The position numbers and the translations under genes were made by a program. From Leucobacter musarum subsp. musarum (lineage in GTDB: Bacteria; Actinomycetota; Actinomycetes; Actinomycetales; Microbacteriaceae), in contig NZ_JHBW01000065.1 in NCBI RefSeq assembly GCF_001273845.1, positions 124,001 to 188,000 of the forward strand: a stretch of DNA of 64,000 nucleotides, in the 5' to 3' direction. Shown piece by piece: positions 58,066-64,000 of this stretch. The notes below the pieces were generated by a model. That model saw nothing but the letters and a program-made list of their open reading frames with translations, was not told the DNA's origin and did no database searches. Position 1 is the stretch's first letter. The number at the start of each line of letters is the position of its first letter.

Positions 58066-59559
58066 TCAGCGCACCCCGCGCATCAGATGCAGGACCGGCT
58101 TGCGCACCACGACCAGCACGATGCCGACCGCAATCGATGCCAGACCAATCGTCAAGAAGTAGGGCACCTCAGTGTCTGCCGAGTAGAAACCGGAGAGCGC
58201 GCCGGCTGCCGCCGAGCCGAGAGCGATCGACAGGAAGTACAGCGCCACCATCTGCGAGTGGAATGCGTGCGGCGACAGCTTCGTTGCAAGCGACTGACCA
58301 ACCGGCGAGATGCAGAGCTCCGCGAGGGTGAAGAGGAAGAGGATCAACACGATCGCGAGGAACGGCACCGAGCCGTTCGCGCCGCCCGAGAACGGGAGGA
58401 ACGCGAGGAAGGCGAGGCCCATGATCATCGTGCCGAGCGCGAACTTGATCGGCGTACTGGGCTGGCGCTCGCCAAGCTTGGTCCACATCGCGGCGAAGAC
58501 ACCCGCGAAGATGATGATGAACACGGGGTTGATCGAGGTCACCACGCTCGGCGGCAATTCGAAGCCGAATACATGGCGATCGAGGCGCTGATCGGCGTAG
58601 ATCGCCAACACCGTGAACTGCTGCTGGAACAGCGTCCAGAAGACCGCGGAGGCGATGAAGAGCGGGATGAAGGCGAAGACGCGACTGCGCTCCTCAGTGG
58701 TGACGCGGCGACTCGACCCGATGACGCTGAAGAGAGCGATCGCAGTGACGATCGTGAGCCCGACGACGATGACCGAGAGGTTCTCGGGGCGCAGTGCGCC
58801 CAGCAGGGCTGCGCCGACGATGACGATGATCGCCGCGAGCAGAATGATCGACCAGCGCGTGCGTTCGGGGCGCGTCAGCGGGTTCGTCGGTCGGGCACTC
58901 GACGCGGTGACCGTGTGCCGGCGCAGCAGCAAATACTGCACGAGGCCGAGCGCCATGCCGATGGCAGCGAGACCGAAGCCCCAATGGAAGCCCTGCCAGC
59001 CCCAGACCAGACTGGTCAGCAGCGGGCCCACGAAGCCGCCGATGTTCACGCCCATGTAGTAGATCGAGAACGCCGCGTCGCGTCGCAGATCTTTCGGGTC
59101 GTAGAGATCGCCCAGCACGGTCGAGGTCGTGGTCTTCAGTGATCCTGAACCGAGCGCGACGCTCACGAGCCCGATGGCGAGGCCGAGGCCCCCGGGGAAC
59201 ACGGCGAGCGCGATGTGCCCGAACATGATGATGATCGCTGCAGCGAGCAGTGTCTTCTCCGCGCCCAGCACACGGTCGGCGACCCACCCGCCGATTACCG
59301 ATGAGAGATAGACGAGCCCGCCATAGGCGCCGACAATCGAAGTCGCGGCGGCCTGCGACATGCCGAGGCCGCCCTCGGAGACCGAGTAGTAGATGTAGAA
59401 GGCCAGGAGGCCCTGCATGCCGTAGAAGCTGAAGCGCTCCCACATCTCGACGCCGGCGAGGTTCGCCAGACCCCAGGGATGCCCGAAGAAGCCGCGCTCG
59501 TCGCGCGAGTTCGGTCGCGGTGCGCTTGCGTCGTGCGCCGTGCTGGTCTGTTCGGTCAC
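58066..59559 (-). CDS. Proton-dependent oligopeptide (POT) family transporter
   Basis: A 497-aa membrane protein with 14 predicted helices. EMWERFSFYGMQGLLAFY (ExxERFxYY-type helix 1 motif), GGWVADRVLG, and the later FTLAELCISPVGQSLATKLSP match DtpT-like di/tripeptide importers. GTG at 59559 is preceded by AGAGGA; the longer open frame upstream has no start signal. Confidence 0.93.
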   Translation of the reverse strand: MTEQTSTAHDASAPRPNSRDERGFFGHPWGLANLAGVEMWERFSFYGMQGLLAFYIYYSVSEGGLGMSQAAATSIVGAYGGLVYLSSVIGGWVADRVLGAEKTLLAAAIIIMFGHIALAVFPGGLGLAIGLVSVALGSGSLKTTTSTVLGDLYDPKDLRRDAAFSIYYMGVNIGGFVGPLLTSLVWGWQGFHWGFGLAAIGMALGLVQYLLLRRHTVTASSARPTNPLTRPERTRWSIILLAAIIVIVGAALLGALRPENLSVIVVGLTIVTAIALFSVIGSSRRVTTEERSRVFAFIPLFIASAVFWTLFQQQFTVLAIYADQRLDRHVFGFELPPSVVTSINPVFIIIFAGVFAAMWTKLGERQPSTPIKFALGTMIMGLAFLAFLPFSGGANGSVPFLAIVLILFLFTLAELCISPVGQSLATKLSPHAFHSQMVALYFLSIALGSAAAGALSGFYSADTEVPYFLTIGLASIAVGIVLVVVRKPVLHLMRGVR

Positions 59560-59620
59560 GGGTGTCCTCTGAATCCTCCCGCCATGGGCTGACGGGACTC
59601 GGTGGTTGCGGCCGTGCTCG

Positions 59621-59626
59621 ATCCTA
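59621..59626 (-). promoter_or_regulatory. Possible -10 (TAGGAT) of the peptide transporter
   Basis: On the minus strand TAGGAT lies 61 nt before the GTG. On the plus strand TAGCTT at 59692-59697 is the corresponding candidate for the DUF4287 gene. Confidence 0.35.
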
Positions 59627-59741
59627 CTCGGGGCCACGGATACCGCGCAGGCTGCGGTGTCGAGCGCCCGCCGAATGTCGGCCCGTCGTGTTAGCTTGAG
59701 CGCACCACGGTGCAATCGTGACGGTGAATCAGGAGGCAGAC

Positions 59742-59951
59742 ATGACCGAGCCAGTCAAGGGCCCCAAATCCTACTTCCCATCGATCGAGGCCAAGTATGG
59801 CCACTCGATCGATGAATGGATGGAACGCTTGCGACCATTCGCCGGTCAGAAGCACATGGAACAGGTGGCATTTCTGAAAGAGCAGGGCATGGGGCATGGT
59901 CATGCCAATGCGCTCGTGCATGTCTTCCGGGCCGAGCACGACGGAGCCTGA
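59742..59951 (+). CDS. DUF4287 family small protein
   Basis: A 69-aa soluble protein: GPKSYFPSIEAKYGHSIDEWMERLRPFAGQKHMEQVAFLKEQGMGHGHANALVHVFR is the complete DUF4287 core. AGGAGG at 59731-59736 precedes the ATG. It is 6 nt upstream of the DUF1345 gene. Function unknown. Confidence 0.88.
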   Translation: MTEPVKGPKSYFPSIEAKYGHSIDEWMERLRPFAGQKHMEQVAFLKEQGMGHGHANALVHVFRAEHDGA

Positions 59952-59957
59952 CCGGCC

Positions 59958-60614
59958 ATGACTCGCCTGCCGGTGCGCGCGCAGGTGCGTTTGCGCTGGG
60001 CGATTGCGGTCGTCGTGGGCGGAGCCGTCGCTGTGGCCTCGGTGCCGGTTCTGGGAGTGCCGGCCGGTGTACTCGCGGGGTGGAGTGCCATTGCCGGCGT
60101 GAGCTCGGTCACCGTGCTCCTGCAGGTCTGGCGTCTCTCGCCAGCTGAGACCCGCAGCCATGCGACTGCGGAAGACCCTGGACGCAGGGTCGCGCGCGTC
60201 GTCGCCACCATCGGCAGCATCGTGAGCCTGGGGGCGGTCGCGGTGGTGATCGTGCAGGCGAGGCACGCCGAAGGGGCGCTCGGGCCGGTACTCGCGGCGC
60301 TCGCGCTCCTCAGCATCGTGGCGTCGTGGACCCTGATTCACGTCGATTACTTGTTGCGTTACGCGCGTGAGTATTACGACACCGAAGCAGACGGTACCGT
60401 GAAGCGGGGCATTGATTTCAATCAAGAAGCCGACCCCTGCTACGTCGATTTCGCCTATTTCTCGGTGGGCCTCGGCATGACCTACCAAGTGTCAGACACC
60501 GACGTGCAGCGCACGGAGATTCGGCGCCTCGTGATCGCGCAAACCCTGCTCGCCTATCTCTTCGGAGCGGGCATTCTGGCGACGGTGATCAATCTGGTCG
60601 CGGGGCTCGGATGA
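59958..60614 (+). CDS. DUF1345 family membrane protein
   Basis: A 218-aa protein with five helices. After the fourth helix, SWTLIHVDYLLRYAREYYDTE and the following DFAYFSVGLGMTYQVSDTDVQRTEIRRLVIAQTLLAYLFG form the DUF1345 signature. Function unknown. It follows DUF4287 closely, so they probably share a transcript. Confidence 0.9.
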   Translation: MTRLPVRAQVRLRWAIAVVVGGAVAVASVPVLGVPAGVLAGWSAIAGVSSVTVLLQVWRLSPAETRSHATAEDPGRRVARVVATIGSIVSLGAVAVVIVQARHAEGALGPVLAALALLSIVASWTLIHVDYLLRYAREYYDTEADGTVKRGIDFNQEADPCYVDFAYFSVGLGMTYQVSDTDVQRTEIRRLVIAQTLLAYLFGAGILATVINLVAGLG

Positions 60615-60658
60615 GTGGTGCGGTGACAGGACTGCGTACCTCGGTCGCAGTGCTGCGA

Positions 60659-60686
60659 GGCCGACGATGCGGGGCCGACGATGCGG
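60659..60686 (+). repeat. Two perfect tandem copies of a 14-bp unit
   Basis: GGCCGACGATGCGG occurs at 60659-60672 and again at 60673-60686, upstream of the -10 of the alarmone synthetase gene. No function can be assigned; an operator pair or simple slippage are both possible. Confidence 0.75.
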
Positions 60687-60732
60687 GGCGCAATCACAGA
60701 CGATGCACGCGAGCGAGAGGTAGCCTGAGGCC

Positions 60733-61485
60733 ATGAGCATTCCGGCAATGCCGGGGTTCGATGCGAACCCCGGCGAGGAACCCGAAGACGATGAGATCAC
60801 GATCTCGGCGAGCGCGTTGCGATCGCTCGGAGACCAGATGCAGCGCTTCCTCCTCGAGTACCGATTCGCGATGCAAGAGGTTGAGACGAAACTCGCAATT
60901 CTGCGCGAAGAGTTTCTGCACATGCACGAGTACAACCCCATCGAGCACGTATCGAGCCGCGTGAAGTCGGTCGACAGCCTCGTCGCAAAACTGGAGCGAC
61001 GCGGTATCGGCACCGACTTCGACATCATCCGCACCGAGATCTACGACATCGCAGGAGTGCGTGTCACGTGCGCATTTATTCGCGATGTCTACCAGCTCTT
61101 CGATCTGCTGACTCAGCAAGATGACATCACCGTGCTCGAGGTCGAAGACTATATCGAGACGCCGAAACCCAACGGGTACAAGAGCCTGCACACGATCATC
61201 TCGGTGCCGGTCTACCTCTCAACGGGGCGAGTGGATGTGCCCGTCGAAGTGCAATTCCGCACGATCGCCATGGATTTCTGGGCCAGCCTCGAGCATAAGA
61301 TCTACTACAAGTACGCACGCCAGGTGCCCGACACCCTCATTCGCGAACTCAAGCACGCCGCTGAGACCGCTGCAGAACTCGATACGCGCATGGAGCGACT
61401 GCACGTGCAGATGCACGGCGAACCGCCGTCTCAGGCGACGCCGCTCGAACTGCACCGCGTCGCCGAGCAGATCCACCGCGCCTAG
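60733..61485 (+). CDS. Small alarmone synthetase (GTP pyrophosphokinase, RelQ-like)
   Basis: A 250-aa single-domain RelA/SpoT synthetase that makes (p)ppGpp from ATP and GTP or GDP. VSSRVKSVDSLVAKLERRG, DIYDIAGVRVTCAFIRDVYQL, ETPKPNGYKSLHTII and PVEVQFRTIAMDFWASLEHKIYYKY cover the nucleotide-binding and catalytic motifs. No HD hydrolase, TGS or ACT domain is present, so it cannot degrade the alarmone. TAGCCT at 60721-60726 is 6 nt before the ATG (leaderless). Confidence 0.94.
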   Translation: MSIPAMPGFDANPGEEPEDDEITISASALRSLGDQMQRFLLEYRFAMQEVETKLAILREEFLHMHEYNPIEHVSSRVKSVDSLVAKLERRGIGTDFDIIRTEIYDIAGVRVTCAFIRDVYQLFDLLTQQDDITVLEVEDYIETPKPNGYKSLHTIISVPVYLSTGRVDVPVEVQFRTIAMDFWASLEHKIYYKYARQVPDTLIRELKHAAETAAELDTRMERLHVQMHGEPPSQATPLELHRVAEQIHRA

Positions 61486-61506
61486 CGGCGGCTCCCATTC
61501 AGCGCT

Positions 61507-62760
61507 TCACGCAGGGCGAACCCGGGAGTGGCGCGGCCGTGCGATCAGGAACGCGATCACTGCGATCGCTGCGGCGCACGTCATGACGATGCCGAGCGGC
61601 ACTGCGGTGCGTTCGCCCGCAATACTCACGAGTGGTGAGGCGAGCGCGGCAAGACCGAACTGCAGTGCGCCGAGCAGAGCTGACGCGGAGCCTGCGGCAC
61701 GCGGCACCGCCCCCAGGGCGAGCGCGGTCGAATTGCCGAGCACGAACCCGAGCGAAGCGACCACCACGAATACTGCCGCGGCAATGCTCCACGGCGTGAT
61801 CGGGGCGATCGCACAGCAAACGACGGCCACGGAGCCGATCACGACGCTGCTGAGACCGAAGCTGATCAGGCGGTGGGGCGCAATGCGCCCCACCCATCGA
61901 GCCGAGATGGCGCTCGCCCCCATCAGGCCGAGCGCGTTGAGCCCGAACAGGAGCCCGTATTGCAGCTCCGAGACACCGATCAAGGATTGATACAGGAATG
62001 GAGACGCAGAGATATACGCCATCATCGCGGTGAATGCGCTGGCGAACGCGACGGTGTATCCGAGGTACTGGCGCGACAGTAGATCTCGCAACGGTGACCC
62101 GAGTGCTAGTTTTGCCTGGGCGAGTTCGGCGCGACGGGCGGGCGTCAGAGATTCACGCACGCCGAAGATGGCGGCGACCAGCATGATCGCGGCGATCCCG
62201 AGCACGATTGCGAGTACCCCGCGCCACCCCAGAGCGTCGGCGAACAGGCCGCCGACGAGCGGTGCGATGACCGGGGCGACACCGGTGACGATCATCATCA
62301 GGCTCATTGCGCGTGCGACCGCGGCGCCTCGCGCGAGATCTGAAATGATCGCTCGACTGAGTACCATGCCTGCCGCACCCGACATGCCCTGAAGCAGGCG
62401 TGCACCGATGAGCATGCCCAGCGAGGGCGCACACACCGCGCCGAGGCTTGAGGCCACCAGTACTGCTGCGCCGATGAGGAGCAACGGTCGACGACCGAAG
62501 CGATCGGAGAGCGGGCCGAACACGAGCTGACCGGCGGCGATTCCGAGGAGGAACGCGGTCAGCGTCAGCTGCACACCGGTCGGGGTCGCCTCGAACTCGC
62601 GCCCAATTGCAAGAAACGACGGAAGGTACAGGTCAGTCGCGAACGGTGCCACGGCAGACAGCAGCGCCAAGATGAGCAGGAGGCCGCCAGAGAGGGCCGG
62701 GGGGCGCTGCGGCGAGCCGACGGGCAATGCGGGCGGTACTGGTGCAGGGGGAGTGGACAC
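61507..62760 (-). CDS. Bcr/CflA family MFS drug exporter
   Basis: A 417-aa 12-helix transporter. FATDLYLPSFLAIGREFEATPTGVQLTLTAFLLGIAAGQLVFGPLSDRFGRRPLLLIG contains the MFS motif A, and GMSGAAGMVLSRAIISDLARG is typical of Bcr/CflA. GTG start. It is divergent from a MarR regulator with a palindrome in the 48-bp gap, so expression is probably repressed until a toxic compound binds the regulator. Confidence 0.93.
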   Translation of the reverse strand: MSTPPAPVPPALPVGSPQRPPALSGGLLLILALLSAVAPFATDLYLPSFLAIGREFEATPTGVQLTLTAFLLGIAAGQLVFGPLSDRFGRRPLLLIGAAVLVASSLGAVCAPSLGMLIGARLLQGMSGAAGMVLSRAIISDLARGAAVARAMSLMMIVTGVAPVIAPLVGGLFADALGWRGVLAIVLGIAAIMLVAAIFGVRESLTPARRAELAQAKLALGSPLRDLLSRQYLGYTVAFASAFTAMMAYISASPFLYQSLIGVSELQYGLLFGLNALGLMGASAISARWVGRIAPHRLISFGLSSVVIGSVAVVCCAIAPITPWSIAAAVFVVVASLGFVLGNSTALALGAVPRAAGSASALLGALQFGLAALASPLVSIAGERTAVPLGIVMTCAAAIAVIAFLIARPRHSRVRPA

Positions 62761-62765
62761 GAATA

Positions 62766-62781
62766 GTTATTTTAACATAAC
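62766..62781. promoter_or_regulatory. Near-perfect 16-bp palindrome, candidate MarR operator
   Basis: GTTATTTTAACATAAC reads the same on both strands except for one symmetric pair of positions. It is strongly AT-rich and lies between the divergent MFS and MarR starts, the classical place for a MarR site. Confidence 0.65.
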
Positions 62782-62808
62782 CACTTTGGGTCACCGTACG
62801 ATATGTGC

Positions 62809-63261
62809 ATGGCCGCATCGCAGACCGACGCCGAGGCGCTCGCCGATATCGCCAGCGCAGTGCTCTCGTTGGCGCGAGAGATCGAGTTTCGCCACGCCCA
62901 CGACGACTACATTCCACTGACGCAGACCGAACGGCTCGTGCTGGGCACGCTCGATCGGCAAGGCGAGAGCGCGCCGAGCGCACTTGCCGCGCAACTGGGC
63001 CTGCAGCGTTCAAATCTGAGCACGGCCCTGCGCGGATTGGAATCGAAAGGGTTGGTCGGGCGACGCCGCTCGGACCCGGATGGTCGAGGAGTGCTCGTGA
63101 GCTCGACGCCGCTCGCCGCCGAGAATCTGGCGCGATTGCGAGCGCGGTGGTCGCAGGTCATTGCATCGGTGGCTCCTGAAGACGTCGAGCCCTCGGATCT
63201 CGCGCGGCTCTTGAGCGGCATGGCACAGGCATTCGTGGACCGCCGACGCACGGGCGACTGA
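62809..63261 (+). CDS. MarR family transcriptional regulator
   Basis: A 150-aa winged-helix repressor. LTQTERLVLGTLDRQGESAPSALAAQLGLQRSNLSTALRGLESKGLVGRRRSDPDGRGVLVSST covers the HTH and the wing with its Asp-x-Arg. TACGAT at 62797-62802 lies 6 nt before the ATG at 62809; an ATG two codons earlier lacks that spacing. It probably represses the adjacent exporter and itself. Confidence 0.92.
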   Translation: MAASQTDAEALADIASAVLSLAREIEFRHAHDDYIPLTQTERLVLGTLDRQGESAPSALAAQLGLQRSNLSTALRGLESKGLVGRRRSDPDGRGVLVSSTPLAAENLARLRARWSQVIASVAPEDVEPSDLARLLSGMAQAFVDRRRTGD

Positions 63262-63339
63262 ATCCGCATCCCACTCGTCGGCCGCGTATTGCCCGTGTCA
63301 GACCCACGGACGCCAACAAAACGCGGTAGCGTCGCAGGT

Positions 63340-64000
63340 ATGGTGAGCGAACATCTGCCGGGCGGATCCGGCGGCGTGTGGCGAGTATCAGAGCCGGGGC
63401 AGGAAACCCGAGTGCACCGGCCGACTGGCCCGTGGACCCCGGCTGTGCACGCGCTCCTGGAATATCTGCGTGCCGCGGGGCTTGACGGCGTGCCTCGCGT
63501 ACACGGCCTGGATGCGGACGGGCGCGAAGTGCTCGAGTATCTGCCCGGCGATACCCTCGACCCCGAGCGTGAGACGGTGTCGGACGCGGCGCTCGCCGCA
63601 GCCGTGAAGTGGTTGCGTCGGTATCACGATGTCGTGCAGGGCTTCCGGCCCGGTGCTCTCGAGTGGCGACAGGGGCTGCAACCGTTGCGCGACGACCAGG
63701 TCATCTGCCACAACGATCCGGGGCTCTACAACTGGGTCGTGAGCGATGGCGCATTCGCAGGCATGATCGATTGGGACCGGGCCGGTCCGGGCCGACCGAT
63801 CGATGATCTCGCCTTTCTCTGCTGGTCAGGAGTTCCGCTGTTGCGCGAGACCCCGACGCACGATGCCGCACGACGGTTGAGAGTCGCGGCCGATGCCTAC
63901 GGAGGCATCGACGTGGCGGAACTGCTGGATGCCGTCGATACGCGTATGGCGCTCATCTCGGAGCGTTGGAAAGCTGGTCTTGACCGGCGCGATCCCGGAA
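63340..64000 (+). CDS. Phosphotransferase of the aminoglycoside/choline kinase fold (partial)
   Basis: The frame starts at ATG 63340 and runs out of the window after 220 codons. EVLEYLPGDTLDPE, WLRRYHDVVQGFRPG, the catalytic VICHNDPGLYNWVV (HxDxxxxN-type) and AGMIDWDRAGPGRPIDDLAFLC (metal-binding Asp) identify the APH family. TAGCGT at 63327-63332 lies 7 nt before the ATG. Substrate unknown; the N-terminal lobe is short for a drug-resistance kinase. Confidence 0.88.
   Translation, partial: MVSEHLPGGSGGVWRVSEPGQETRVHRPTGPWTPAVHALLEYLRAAGLDGVPRVHGLDADGREVLEYLPGDTLDPERETVSDAALAAAVKWLRRYHDVVQGFRPGALEWRQGLQPLRDDQVICHNDPGLYNWVVSDGAFAGMIDWDRAGPGRPIDDLAFLCWSGVPLLRETPTHDAARRLRVAADAYGGIDVAELLDAVDTRMALISERWKAGLDRRDPG

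Overview
The window is about 64 kb of chromosome from a high-GC Gram-positive bacterium. Third codon positions are almost always G or C, starts often use GTG, and the gene blocks are actinobacterial: ftsH-folE-folP-folB-folK, lysS with ClpC nearby, xseA/xseB/ispH with a DUF4245 gene, and a mycobacterial-type argA. Several families (DUF3180, a DUF6264-like protein, DUF4245) point to Micrococcales, most likely Microbacteriaceae. That placement is inference from family content and layout; no rRNA or tRNA gene was recognised.

Layout. 1-6218: end of ftsH, then a tightly overlapped folate operon (folE, a folP-folB fusion, folK), DUF3180, and two bPH2 membrane proteins followed by a Rossmann/DUF2520 protein. 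6230-10041: lysS, a 59-aa membrane protein, cardiolipin synthase and a YbjQ-family protein. 10060-17086 (minus): a six-gene overlapping operon that joins a complete binding-protein ABC importer to three unrelated phosphatase folds (histidine phosphatase, metallophosphoesterase, tyrosine phosphatase), with an RpiR-type regulator upstream. This is the most system-like locus of the window. 17297-21482: clpC, a long inverted repeat, argA and two small unknown genes. 21519-25711: a PucR regulator divergent from a class III CoA-transferase and a glutaryl-CoA-dehydrogenase-like enzyme, a likely glutarate pathway. 25867-28554: an AT-rich operator, a YtrA-type GntR regulator, a DUF1648 (SdpI-like) membrane protein and a CPBP protease, which resembles a peptide-immunity module.

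28532-35046 (minus): mtnA, a BMP lipoprotein, a nucleoside-type ABC importer and a DUF985 cupin in one probable operon, suggesting uptake of a methylthio- or deoxy-nucleoside. 35395-39042: PhoH2 (PIN plus ATPase), a TPR protein, DUF4166 and an epimerase. 39145-48942: fumC, carbonic anhydrase, DUF4245, xseB, an unknown membrane gene, xseA, ispH, a DUF6264-like gene, fba and glpX. 49056-64000: housekeeping and accessory genes including rmuC, an exonuclease, ychF, a DinB protein overlapping a GNAT on the other strand, an SDR, a POT transporter, a small alarmone synthetase, a MarR/MFS divergent pair and the start of an APH-family kinase.

Two genome-wide habits show directly in the sequence. First, many starts carry TANNNT followed by 6-7 nt and then ATG or GTG with no ribosome binding site, the signature of leaderless transcripts. 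Second, transcription units tend to end in perfect GC-rich hairpins with very short loops and no T-tract.
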